Shown one piece after another: positions 31,936 through 39,718 of a stretch of 64,000 nt of DNA; within the stretch, counting starts at the first letter, position 1, and each line of letters opens with the position of its first letter. Below the pieces are notes generated by a model. It searched no databases and was not told where the DNA came from. It was given only the letters and a program-made list of their open reading frames with translations. A program made the position numbers and the translations under genes. The DNA is taken from contig CAVXML010000013.1 in assembly GCA_963763015.1 (NCBI GenBank), forward strand, positions 119,336 through 183,335, written 5' to 3'. Source of the stretch: Fodinibacter sp963763015 (GTDB lineage: Bacteria; Actinomycetota; Actinomycetes; Actinomycetales; Dermatophilaceae).

Positions 31936-34059
31936 ATGGCCAGCCTCCCCGTGCACCCCGGAGCGGATGCGGTCCTCGCCGCCCTCGACCCCGAGCAGCG
32001 CGAGGTCGCCGCTCACCCCAGCGGGCCCATGTGCGTGCTCGCCGGTGCCGGCACCGGCAAGACCCGCGCCATCACGCACCGCATCGCCTACGGGGTCCTG
32101 TCGGGGGTCTACCAGCCGCAGCGGGTCCTCGCGGTGACCTTCACCGCCCGCGCGGCGGGTGAGATGCGCGCCCGCCTGCGCGACCTCGGCGTCGGGGGTG
32201 TCCAGGCGCGCACCTTCCACGCCGCCTCGTTGCGCCAGCTGCACTACTTCTGGCCACAGGCGGTCGGGGGAGCCGCCCCCGAGGTGATGGCGCACAAGGC
32301 CGGTGCGGTGGCCGAGGCAGGTGCCCGGCTCCGGCTCCGCCTGGACGGGCCGGCCGTGCGCGACCTGGCGTCGGAGATCGAGTGGTCGAAGGTCTCGCTG
32401 CTCACGCCGGAGTCCTACGCCGCGGCCGCCACCGCCCGGCGCCGGGAGCCACCCGCCGGCCTCGACGCCACGGCCATGGCGCGGCTCGTCGCCGCCTACG
32501 AGGAGGTCAAGACCGAGCGCGGCGTCATCGACTTCGAGGACGTCCTGCTCCTCATGGTCGGCATCCTGCGCGAGCACGACGAGGTGGCGCGTGCCGTGCG
32601 CACCCAGTACCGGCACTTCGTCGTCGACGAGTACCAGGACGTCAACCGGTTGCAGCAGACCCTGCTGGAGCTGTGGCTCGGCGAGCGGCGCGACATCTGC
32701 GTCGTCGGCGACCCGGCCCAGACCATCTACTCCTTCACGGGCGCCTCGCCGGAGCACCTGCTCGGGTTCCGCACCCGCCACCCAGGGGCGCGCACCGTCG
32801 AACTGGTCCGCAACTACCGCTCGACCCCGCAGGTCGTGGGGCTGGCCAACCTGGTGCTCGGCGGCCCCGGCGGGCGGCGCCGCTCCGGAGCCGTGCAGCT
32901 GCGTGCCCAGCGCTCCGACGGGCCTCCGCCAGAGCTCGTCGTCTGCGACAACGAGCCCGACGAGGCCGCCGTCGTCGCCTCCCGAATCGCCGCCCTGCTC
33001 GACGACGGTCACGCGGCATCGGAGATCGCGGTCCTCTTCCGCACCAACGGCCAGAGCGAGGGCTTCGAGTCGGCGCTGGCGGAGCGCGGCATCCCCTACC
33101 TCGTCCGGGGCGGTGAGCGGTTCTTCTCCCGCAAGGAGGTTCGTGACGCGCTCGTGCTGCTGCGCGGTGCCGCACGCTCCGACGACGCGCAGGTCCCGCT
33201 TCCCGACCTGGTGCGAGACGTGCTCCTCGGCGCGGGGTGGACGCGCGAGGCCCCGAGCAGCGGGGGAGCGGCCCGCGAGCGGTGGGAGTCACTCGCCGCA
33301 CTCGCCGCCCTGGCCGACACCCTTCATGCGACCGACCCCGGCGCCCGGCTGCCGGCCCTCGTCCGCGAGCTCGACGAACGCGCCGCGGCCCAGCACGCGC
33401 CGACCGTGCAGGGCGTGACCCTGGCCTCGCTGCACGCGGCCAAGGGCTTGGAGTGGGATGCCGTGTTCCTCGTCGGCTGCTCCGACGGGCTCCTGCCCAT
33501 CACCATGGCCGACACTCCGGAGGCGGTGGAGGAGGAGCGCCGGCTGCTCTACGTCGGTGTCACGCGGGCACGCGAGCGGCTGGTGCTGTCGTATGCCGGC
33601 GCGCGCACCCCGGGCGCCAAGCCGACGCGGCGGCCCTCGCGCTTCCTCGACGGGGCCGCCTCGGTGCTCGGCGAGTCGGCTCGGGCGCACCCGCGGCGGC
33701 GGGCGGCGAAGGGCGCCGGGAGGGGACCGGCTCCGTCTCGGTCGTCGTGCCGCTCCTGTGGTGCGACCCTGTCCACGGCGAGGGAACGCACCATCGGGCG
33801 CTGTTCCGACTGTCCCTCGACCATGGACGAACGGCTCTTCGAGACTCTGCGGGAGTGGCGCCTCCAAACCTCCCGAACGGCGGAGGTGCCGGCCTTCGTC
33901 GTCTTCACCGACGCCACGCTCACGGCCATCGCCGAGCAGGTGCCGACCGACGTGGCGTCGCTGGCGCGGATCACCGGCGTCGGCCCGGCCAAGCTCGAGC
34001 GCTACGGGGACGCCGTTCTGGCGCTTCTCCGGGATTTTTCTGCGAGCGAGTCTGCCTGA
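31936..34059 (+). CDS. uvrD2: ATP-dependent DNA helicase UvrD2
   Basis: The 707-residue superfamily 1 helicase unwinds DNA 3' to 5'. Motifs: GAGTGKTRAITHRI near residue 36, FVVDEYQDVNR near 228, GDPAQTIYSFTGAS near 258, VRNYRSTPQ near 290, TLASLHAAKGLEWDAVF near 494 and LLYVGVTRARERL near 537. The C-terminal extension has four cysteines in C-x2-C (CRSCGATL) and CSDC arrangements and then an HRDC domain (FVVFTDATLTAIAEQVP...GVGPAKLERYGDAVLALL), the hallmark of UvrD2. From memory this matches Rv3198c, which lies next to whiB7 there as here. Confidence 0.95.
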   Translation: MASLPVHPGADAVLAALDPEQREVAAHPSGPMCVLAGAGTGKTRAITHRIAYGVLSGVYQPQRVLAVTFTARAAGEMRARLRDLGVGGVQARTFHAASLRQLHYFWPQAVGGAAPEVMAHKAGAVAEAGARLRLRLDGPAVRDLASEIEWSKVSLLTPESYAAAATARRREPPAGLDATAMARLVAAYEEVKTERGVIDFEDVLLLMVGILREHDEVARAVRTQYRHFVVDEYQDVNRLQQTLLELWLGERRDICVVGDPAQTIYSFTGASPEHLLGFRTRHPGARTVELVRNYRSTPQVVGLANLVLGGPGGRRRSGAVQLRAQRSDGPPPELVVCDNEPDEAAVVASRIAALLDDGHAASEIAVLFRTNGQSEGFESALAERGIPYLVRGGERFFSRKEVRDALVLLRGAARSDDAQVPLPDLVRDVLLGAGWTREAPSSGGAARERWESLAALAALADTLHATDPGARLPALVRELDERAAAQHAPTVQGVTLASLHAAKGLEWDAVFLVGCSDGLLPITMADTPEAVEEERRLLYVGVTRARERLVLSYAGARTPGAKPTRRPSRFLDGAASVLGESARAHPRRRAAKGAGRGPAPSRSSCRSCGATLSTARERTIGRCSDCPSTMDERLFETLREWRLQTSRTAEVPAFVVFTDATLTAIAEQVPTDVASLARITGVGPAKLERYGDAVLALLRDFSASESA

Positions 34060-34108
34060 GCCGCAACGCGATCGGCATCGGCAGGAGGGTCGCAGCGCGG
34101 CATCCGGG

Positions 34109-34147
34109 AAAAAGCCGTTGCCCCCTCCATGCGCCCTCCCGTACCCT
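34109..34147 (+). promoter_or_regulatory. whiB7 promoter with AT-rich upstream element
   Basis: A run of five A at 34109-34113 sits 4 nt before TTGCCC (34118-34123, candidate -35), and TACCCT (34142-34147, -10) follows after 18 nt. In mycobacteria WhiB7 activates promoters by reading an AT-rich stretch just upstream of the -35 box through its AT-hook. The same layout here suggests autoregulation. Confidence 0.55.
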
Positions 34148-34220
34148 CGTCAGACACACCTCGCGTGTCCGCAGACGGACGCGCAGACGTACCGAGCAGC
34201 AGTGAGGAGGGTTGGCCCTG

Positions 34221-34460
34221 ATGGAGACGATGACGACCACGGCGACGGCGAAGAGCGCTGTCGGCACCTGCGCGCGTCCCTGGCGCGGCGCCAACACCGC
34301 TCACGCAGGCTCGTTCCGCTCCGTTCAGGGGTGGAGTGTGCCCAACGCCGGCTTCCGCGGTCGTGACGTGCTCGTCGCGGACCTGCGCACCACCGGCGTC
34401 GACGCCATCGCCCCGATCACGGGAGTCGTGTGTCCACACCTCGAGGCGCCACCTGTCTGA
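34221..34460 (+). CDS. Leader ORF of whiB7
   Basis: A 79-codon frame begins at ATG 34221, 10 nt after a GAGGAGG Shine-Dalgarno sequence, and ends at TGA 34458-34460. The stop lies within a hairpin (34452-34471), and the intrinsic terminator begins 19 nt after the stop. The product (METMTTTATAKSAV..., then FRGRDVLVADLRTTGVDAI) has no known domain. In mycobacterial and other actinobacterial whiB7 genes a translated upstream ORF couples translation inhibition to readthrough of an attenuator; a similar role is inferred here. CTG at 34218 or TTG at 34212 are alternative starts. Confidence 0.5.
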   Translation: METMTTTATAKSAVGTCARPWRGANTAHAGSFRSVQGWSVPNAGFRGRDVLVADLRTTGVDAIAPITGVVCPHLEAPPV

Positions 34461-34471
34461 CAGCTGACAGG
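34452..34471 (+). promoter_or_regulatory. Leader hairpin overlapping the leader-ORF stop codon
   Basis: CCTGTC (34452-34457) pairs with GACAGG (34466-34471) around the TGA of the leader ORF. CACCTCGAGGC occurs on both sides (34437-34447 and 34472-34482) and the two palindromic copies can pair with each other. The second copy overlaps the base of the terminator stem, so the structures could compete. Confidence 0.5.
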
Positions 34472-34478
34472 CACCTCG

Positions 34479-34516
34479 AGGCCGCGGATCCCGACACCGG
34501 GATCCGCGGCCTTTCT
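34479..34516 (+). terminator. Intrinsic attenuator before whiB7
   Basis: A perfect 14-bp stem (34480-34493 with 34498-34511) with an ACAC loop is followed by TTTCT. It lies between the leader ORF and whiB7, 165 nt before the whiB7 start, and would stop transcription before the gene unless disrupted. Confidence 0.8.
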
Positions 34517-34680
34517 CGTACCCACCGCCAGCACCGACCACGACCACGCGAGGCACCGAGATGACCACGACCACCGAGCGGACCGCCACCGGCCGCCCAC
34601 CGAGTACCACGCGCCGCACCCGGCGCACCGAGATGACCGAGCGCCCCACCGGGCGCGCCGAGCAAGGAGGTGACACCCCG

Positions 34681-34968
34681 ATGCAGCTGACCGAGCTCCT
34701 CGACCTGCACGAGTCGTCCGGAACGACCGGCGATGGCGTTCCCTGCCGTGAGAACGACGCAGAGCTGTGGTTCGCCGACACGCCGGACGGTGTCGAGTTC
34801 GCCAAGGCACTCTGCGGGACGTGCCCGGCGCGGATCGCCTGCCTCTCGGGAGCCCTCCACCGGCGTGAGCCCTGGGGCGTCTGGGGCGGGGAGCTGTTCG
34901 TCCAGGGCGAGATCGTCGCCCGAAAGCGTCCCCGCGGACGGCCCCGCAAGGACGACGTCGCGGCGTGA
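34681..34968 (+). CDS. whiB7: WhiB7-type redox-sensing transcriptional regulator
   Basis: The 95-residue protein has four iron-sulfur ligands, Cys22, Cys45, Cys48 and Cys54, then the GVWGGE turn near residue 65 and a C-terminal AT-hook RPRGRPRK. This set is specific to WhiB7, the activator of intrinsic antibiotic resistance in actinobacteria, which works with the primary sigma factor. ATG at 34681 is chosen over the in-frame ATG at 34561 because AAGGAGGT (34664-34671) precedes it by 9 nt and the family N-terminus fits. The gene lies after uvrD2 as in mycobacteria. Expression is probably controlled by the attenuator and by autoregulation. Confidence 0.92.
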   Translation: MQLTELLDLHESSGTTGDGVPCRENDAELWFADTPDGVEFAKALCGTCPARIACLSGALHRREPWGVWGGELFVQGEIVARKRPRGRPRKDDVAA

Positions 34969-35049
34969 GGACCGCACACCACCGTGGCCGGCATTGCCGA
35001 GCCACCACCACCGCTACGACCCAACGACGACATCCACAAGGAGAGCACC

Positions 35050-35181
35050 ATGTACACCAGGGCGATGCAGCGCATCCGCCGTACCGCGCACCAGCGCCGC
35101 GTCCACGAGATGCAGCGCATGGCGCAGGTCGCGGCCGATCGCGAGCAGATGCGGGTGGTCATGTACACGCACGTGCGATGA
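35050..35181 (+). CDS. Tiny basic ORF downstream of whiB7
   Basis: The 43-residue frame (MYTRAMQRIRRTAHQRRVHE...) has an excellent AAGGAG Shine-Dalgarno sequence (35038-35043) 6 nt before the ATG. The product is rich in Arg, His, Gln and Met and would be a basic helix. No homologue is known to me. It may be part of the whiB7 transcript. It could be translated but have no function as a protein. Confidence 0.4.
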   Translation: MYTRAMQRIRRTAHQRRVHEMQRMAQVAADREQMRVVMYTHVR

Positions 35182-35345
35182 CCCCGGCGACGGAGCAGCG
35201 CGCCGCCCCCGAGACCGCGTCGGGGGCGGTGCTGCTCGGGCAGCACACCGCGCTCGGCCGGCCCACGGCACGCCTCACCGAGCGGGACTTCTGGCGCGCC
35301 GTGGCGGCGACGGTCGTGCTGGTGCCGCGGCGCCGCCGGCAGTGA
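35178..35345 (+). CDS. Small ORF overlapping the preceding tiny ORF
   Basis: ATG at 35178 overlaps the TGA of the upstream ORF in an ATGA junction, a sign of translational coupling. The 55-residue product (MTPATEQRAAPETASGAV...) is unremarkable apart from a hydrophobic patch and a RRRRQ end. No family is recognised; treat as tentative. Confidence 0.3.
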   Translation: MTPATEQRAAPETASGAVLLGQHTALGRPTARLTERDFWRAVAATVVLVPRRRRQ

Positions 35346-35352
35346 CCGCCGT

Positions 35353-35396
35353 CATGCCAGGAAGGCATGTGCAGGCGCGCGACCTGCGCCTATGGT
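35353..35396 (+). promoter_or_regulatory. Candidate promoter and operator of the multicopper oxidase gene
   Basis: CATGCC-N5-GGCATG (35353-35369) is a perfect palindrome. TATGGT at 35391-35396 is a plausible -10 box about 40 nt before the start codon. The palindrome would lie just upstream of the -35 region. Confidence 0.35.
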
Positions 35397-35435
35397 GGGG
35401 TCCAGACGGTGTCGACGAAGACACCGGAGGAGTGG

Positions 35436-37529
35436 ATGACCATGGACCGCTCGCGCCCCACACGCCGTGACTTCCTCCGCATCGGCGGGGCTGGTGCGGG
35501 ACTGATGCTCATCGGTCAGGTCGGCGGCCAGGCGTTCCGGATGCCGGCCGCGCTCGCCGTTCCCGGTGGGCTCCTCGACGCGATCACCGTCCCGAAGTTC
35601 CAGAGCGCCCTGCTCATCCCTCCGGTCATGCCCCGGTCGGGTCGCATCCCGCGACCCGGTGGACCCCCGATCGACGAGTACGTCATCTCGGTCCGGCAGC
35701 TCGACCAGCAGGTGCTCCCGGACGGCATGCCGATGACGACCGTGTGGGGATACGGGCCCGTGGCCACGGCCCGGCCGAACGCCCCGCGCGTGCACAACGC
35801 GCCGTCGTTCACGATCGAGGCGCGGCATCGCCTTCCCGTACGGGTCACGTGGGTCAACGACCTCGTCGACGAGGCGGGCCACTACCTGCCGCACCTGCTG
35901 CCGGTCGACCCCACGCTGCACTGGGCGAACCCCCCTGGCGGGGAGGACGAGCGGGACAGCCGCCCCACCTTCGAGGCCACCCCGGGCCCTTACACGGGCC
36001 CGGTCCCGATCGTCACCCACGTCCACGGGGCGTTCGCGGTCGGTGACGAGAGCGACGGGTACCCGGAGGCCTGGTTCCTCCCTCAGGCGGACGGCATCCC
36101 CGAGGACTGGGCGACGGAGGGCACGTGGTACCGGTTCTTCGCCGGCAAGGCGCGGGCGCGGTTCGGGGTGACGTGGGAGCCGGGCAGCGCCACCTTCCAG
36201 TACCCCAACAGCGGCCCCGCTGCGACGCTCTGGTACCACGACCACACCTTGGGCATGACCCGGCTCAACGTCTACGCGGGACCGGCCGGGTTCTACCTCC
36301 TGCGCGGTGGGCCGATGGGCGACGACGAGGTACGCGACAGCAGGACCGGCGCACGGGCCACGCTGCCCGGCCCGGCTCCCCGCGAGACCGACGCCTTTCC
36401 GTCGACCACGCGGTACCGCGAGATCGCCCTCGCGATCCAGGACCGCTCCTTCACCGAGGACGGGTCGCTCTTCTACCCGGACACGCGCGCCTTCTTCGAC
36501 GGCATCGAGGGCCCGTACGTCCCGGAGACCGACATCTCACCGATGTGGAACCCCGAGTTCTTCGGCAACACCATCATCGTCAACGGTGCCACGTGGCCGC
36601 GACTGGAGGTCGAGCAGAGGCGCTACCGGTTCCGGGTCCTCAACGGGTGCCAGTCGCGGTTCCTCATCCTCGACTTCGGCGACATCCCGGGCGTCAGCGC
36701 CTGGGCGATCGGGAACGAGGGGGGCTTCCTCGACGAGCCCGTCGACCTCACGTCCCACCAGTCCAACCGCCTCCTCCTGGGACCGGCGGAACGGGCCGAC
36801 CTCATCGTCGACTTCACCGAGGTGCCGGCGGGGGACCACGTCCTGCGAAACGTGGGACCCGACGAGCCGTTCGGCGGCGGGGTCCTCGGCACCGACTTCT
36901 TCGCGGCAGACCCGGCCACGACGGGGCAGATCATGCAGTTCGGGGTCGGACCGGCGCGTGGCGCAGACACCTCGACACATCCGCGGTACCTCCTGCTCCC
37001 GACCCGCCAGGCGCTGCCGGAGGAGTCGGAAACCCGGCCGCTCGCACTTGTCGAGGAGATGTCGATGGACTTCGACGACGCGCCCGCGGCAGCTCTGCTG
37101 GGCACCGTGTCGGGTGACCCGAGCGACGGAACCGCCATGACCCATCCCCTCATGTGGCACGAGCCCGTGTCGGAGAACCCGGCTGCCGGTGCCACCGAGG
37201 TGTGGGAGCTGTACAACACCACCGCGGATGCGCACCCCATCCACGTCCACGAGACGTTGTTCGAGGTCGTGGACCGCCAGGAGATCGAGAGCGACGAGGA
37301 ACAGCCGGGCCTGCGCCTCCGGCCGGGGTCCTCACCAGCGCCGCCCGAGCCCTGGGAGGCCGGCGTGAAGGACACGGTCGTGGCGTACCCGGGTCAGGTC
37401 ACGAGGATCCGCGCGCGATTCAGCGGCCCCGGCCAGTTCGTGTGGCACTGCCACATCGTCGAGCACGAGGACAACGAGATGATGCGGCCGTACCGCATCG
37501 GACCGGTGCAACCGGGGCAGCCGGGCTGA
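35436..37529 (+). CDS. Multicopper oxidase with Tat signal
   Basis: The 697-residue protein (or 695 from ATG 35442) starts with a twin-arginine signal, RPTRRDFLRIGGAGAGLML, so it is exported folded. Three cupredoxin domains carry four copper-binding motifs: HVHGAF near residue 193, WYHDHTLGMTRL near 269, HPIHVHETLFEV near 600 and WHCHIVEHEDNEM near 670. The HCHxxxHxxxM motif marks the type 1 copper site. It resembles the CotA/bilirubin-oxidase group, which oxidises phenolics, bilirubin or metals with oxygen. Substrate unknown. GGAGGAG precedes the start. The gene interrupts the conserved block next to whiB7. Confidence 0.93.
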   Translation: MTMDRSRPTRRDFLRIGGAGAGLMLIGQVGGQAFRMPAALAVPGGLLDAITVPKFQSALLIPPVMPRSGRIPRPGGPPIDEYVISVRQLDQQVLPDGMPMTTVWGYGPVATARPNAPRVHNAPSFTIEARHRLPVRVTWVNDLVDEAGHYLPHLLPVDPTLHWANPPGGEDERDSRPTFEATPGPYTGPVPIVTHVHGAFAVGDESDGYPEAWFLPQADGIPEDWATEGTWYRFFAGKARARFGVTWEPGSATFQYPNSGPAATLWYHDHTLGMTRLNVYAGPAGFYLLRGGPMGDDEVRDSRTGARATLPGPAPRETDAFPSTTRYREIALAIQDRSFTEDGSLFYPDTRAFFDGIEGPYVPETDISPMWNPEFFGNTIIVNGATWPRLEVEQRRYRFRVLNGCQSRFLILDFGDIPGVSAWAIGNEGGFLDEPVDLTSHQSNRLLLGPAERADLIVDFTEVPAGDHVLRNVGPDEPFGGGVLGTDFFAADPATTGQIMQFGVGPARGADTSTHPRYLLLPTRQALPEESETRPLALVEEMSMDFDDAPAAALLGTVSGDPSDGTAMTHPLMWHEPVSENPAAGATEVWELYNTTADAHPIHVHETLFEVVDRQEIESDEEQPGLRLRPGSSPAPPEPWEAGVKDTVVAYPGQVTRIRARFSGPGQFVWHCHIVEHEDNEMMRPYRIGPVQPGQPG

Positions 37530-37556
37530 CGTACTGGTCTCGACGGCGAGGCTGGC

Positions 37557-37562
37557 TACCCT
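37557..37562 (+). promoter_or_regulatory. TACCCT -10 box for the HhH-GPD gene
   Basis: TACCCT ends 6 nt before the ATG at 37569 in a 39-nt gap, consistent with a leaderless transcript. Confidence 0.5.
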
Positions 37563-37568
37563 GAGGCC

Positions 37569-38138
37569 ATGGTCTCGCTGACGATCGCCCAGGACCCCGC
37601 CGCCGACCGGGTGCTCTCGGAGGACCCGTTCGCGCTCCTCGTCGGGATGCTGCTCGACCAGCAGTTCCCGATGGAGCGTGCGTTCGCCGGACCGGCGAAG
37701 GTGCTCGAGCGCTTCGGGACGCTCGACCCGGCGGCCGTCGCCGCCGCGGATCCAGAGACCTTCGCCGACCTGTGTGCGACGCCGCCGGCGATCCACCGCT
37801 ACGGGCGCTCGATGGCCGCCCGCATCCAGGCGTTGGCGGCCGTCGTCCGCGACGACTACGGCGGCGACGCCGCGTCCATCTGGCGTGACGCCGCCACCGG
37901 GGCCGAGCTCGTGGCCCGGCTCAAGGCGCTGCCGGGCTTCGGTGAGCAGAAGGCGCGGATCTTCACCGCCCTCCTCGGGAAGCAGCTCGGGGTGCGCCCG
38001 CCCGGCTGGGAGGCCGCCTGCGGTGCGTACGCCGAGCCTGGGTCCTTCCGTTCGGTCGCCGACGTCGTCGACGCCGAGTCGCTGCAGAAGGTCCGAGACT
38101 TCAAGAAGGCCGCCAAGGCGGCGACGGCGGGGAGCTGA
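37569..38138 (+). CDS. HhH-GPD-type base excision repair protein
   Basis: The 189-residue helical protein matches the actinobacterial HhH-GPD family of putative DNA glycosylases. FALLVGMLLDQQFPMERAF near residue 21 is the characteristic N-terminal helix, and the helix-hairpin-helix is LKALPGFGEQKARIFTALLGKQLG near 118-141. In other HhH-GPD enzymes the catalytic Asp lies after the HhH; I do not see it unambiguously here. Probable role in removing damaged bases. The following gene starts 5 nt after its stop and is likely co-transcribed. Confidence 0.85.
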   Translation: MVSLTIAQDPAADRVLSEDPFALLVGMLLDQQFPMERAFAGPAKVLERFGTLDPAAVAAADPETFADLCATPPAIHRYGRSMAARIQALAAVVRDDYGGDAASIWRDAATGAELVARLKALPGFGEQKARIFTALLGKQLGVRPPGWEAACGAYAEPGSFRSVADVVDAESLQKVRDFKKAAKAATAGS

Positions 38139-38143
38139 CCGCG

Positions 38144-38365
38144 GTGCCCGAGGACCCCACGCGGGATGCCGTTGCCCAGGCGCCCGATCCGCGCCCCGTC
38201 TGCGCAACGTGCGGAACCGTCCCACCGGACGACGACGCCGCCGCGCTCGCCCGGATCAGCTGGACCCACGGCGTCGAGAACGGCCGGGACGTGTGGACCT
38301 GCGACGGCTGCAGCCGCACCCACCTGCGCTCCATCGAGGGCAAGCTCGACTCCGCGTGGTGGTGA
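38144..38365 (+). CDS. Small zinc-ribbon protein
   Basis: The 73-residue protein has two CxxC knuckles, VCATCGTVPPDDD and WTCDGCSRTH, in the arrangement of a zinc ribbon. No catalytic residues are visible. It starts with GTG 5 nt after the HhH-GPD stop, so it may be a partner of that repair protein. Similar short proteins occur in the same place in related genomes, but I know no function. Confidence 0.65.
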   Translation: MPEDPTRDAVAQAPDPRPVCATCGTVPPDDDAAALARISWTHGVENGRDVWTCDGCSRTHLRSIEGKLDSAWW

Positions 38366-38380
38366 CCCGCGCCGCTCGGG

Positions 38381-39718
38381 TCAGGGAGGGGAGGGGGGCA
38401 GCCGCGACTCGTCGAGGCCCGGAAGGTAGGCGCAGACCATCTCGCGCAGCGGAACCGTTCCGCCGACCTGGCTGAGGACCCCGATGCCGCCCAGCCACAC
38501 GCGGTGGATCAGGAGGTACTCCGGGGGGAGGTTCAGCTTGAGCCCGATGAGGAACTGGGGACGCCGCGGATCCTGGATCTGGGCGGCCGTCGCCCGGAGC
38601 CACTCCCGCGTCGGCGTGAACTCCTCGCGGATGAGGGGGTCGACGAGCGGGGTGAGGAAGTCGAGGAGGAGGTCGGGGTCGATGTCGACGCCCGGGCGGA
38701 TGAACCCCTCCGCTCGCAGCACCGCCTCCAGCGCCTCCGCGTCACCGGCGAGGGCCTCGGTGAGCACCCGGCCCAGCGATGCGGGGAGCCCGGCGGGCAG
38801 GCGGTTGACCGCCCCGTAGTCCAGCACCCCGAGGCGGCCGTCGGCGGTGACCCGGAAGTTGCCCGGGTGCGGGTCGGCGTGGAGGAGGTGGGCCCGGTTC
38901 GGCGCGCGCAGCAGGAACTCCAGGTAGAGGGTCGCGGCCTCGTCGCGCTCCTCCTGCGTTCCCTCGGTGATGATCCGGGACAGGGGCCGCCCGTCGACCC
39001 ACTCGGTGACGAGCACGTGCCGGGAGTCGACGAGGACGTCGGGGACGAGCACGTCGTCGTCGTCGCGGAAGGCGTGGGCGAAGTGCCGCTGGTGGCGACC
39101 CTCGAGGTGGTAGTCGAGCTCCTCGCTCATCCGGGCCTTGAGCTCGTCCATGATCGGCTTGACGTCGACGCCGGGCACCCACGACCCGGCGACGCGGGCC
39201 ACCCGCGACAGCTGGTTGAGGTCGGACATCAGGGCCTCCGCCGCCCCCGGGTACTGGATCTTGACGGCGACCTCGCGGCCGTCGCGCCACACCGCCTTGT
39301 GCACCTGGCCGATGGACGCGGACGCGGCGGGGACGTCGTCGAACTCCACGAGCTTCGTGCTGGCCCACCGGGGGCCGAGCTCGCGGGCCAGGATCTCGTG
39401 CACCCGGTCGGCGCCCATCGGCGGACCGGACTCCTGGAGCCGGGTGAGCGTCGCGCGGTACGGCCCGGCGAGCTCCTCGGGCATGGCGGCCTCCATGACA
39501 GAGAGGGCCTGGCCGAACTTCATCGCCCCGCCCTTGAGCTGGCCGAGGACGGAGAAGAGCTGCTCGGCGGTGCGGGCCTGCAGCTCGGCCGCCACGGCCT
39601 CGGCCGGACGGCCGCCGACCCGCTTTCCCACGCCCAACGCGGCGCGACCGGCGTGACCGAGAGGGAGCCCGACGAGCTTGGCTGTCCGGGCGATGGAGCT
39701 CCGGGGGATGTCGGTCAC
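38381..39718 (-). CDS. ABC1/AarF/UbiB-family atypical kinase
   Basis: The 445-residue protein has the family's signature motifs: KGGAMKFGQALSVMEAAMP near residue 62, ASASIGQVHKAVW near 120, VAVKIQYPG near 140, EELDYHLEG near 190, LLHADPHPGNF near 282 and GVLDYGAVNRLP near 299. These proteins act as ATPases in isoprenoid-lipid metabolism. In mycobacteria the equivalent (Rv3197) lies next to whiB7 and has been linked to macrolide resistance. It follows a ThiF-like gene with a 4-nt overlap (GTGA), so the two are translated together. Confidence 0.9.
   Translation of the reverse strand: MTDIPRSSIARTAKLVGLPLGHAGRAALGVGKRVGGRPAEAVAAELQARTAEQLFSVLGQLKGGAMKFGQALSVMEAAMPEELAGPYRATLTRLQESGPPMGADRVHEILARELGPRWASTKLVEFDDVPAASASIGQVHKAVWRDGREVAVKIQYPGAAEALMSDLNQLSRVARVAGSWVPGVDVKPIMDELKARMSEELDYHLEGRHQRHFAHAFRDDDDVLVPDVLVDSRHVLVTEWVDGRPLSRIITEGTQEERDEAATLYLEFLLRAPNRAHLLHADPHPGNFRVTADGRLGVLDYGAVNRLPAGLPASLGRVLTEALAGDAEALEAVLRAEGFIRPGVDIDPDLLLDFLTPLVDPLIREEFTPTREWLRATAAQIQDPRRPQFLIGLKLNLPPEYLLIHRVWLGGIGVLSQVGGTVPLREMVCAYLPGLDESRLPPSPP

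Noticed and set aside
34561..34680. In-frame upstream ATG at 34561 as whiB7 start
   Set aside because: The extra 40 residues are Thr/Arg-rich, lack family similarity, and a strong Shine-Dalgarno sequence precedes ATG 34681 instead.
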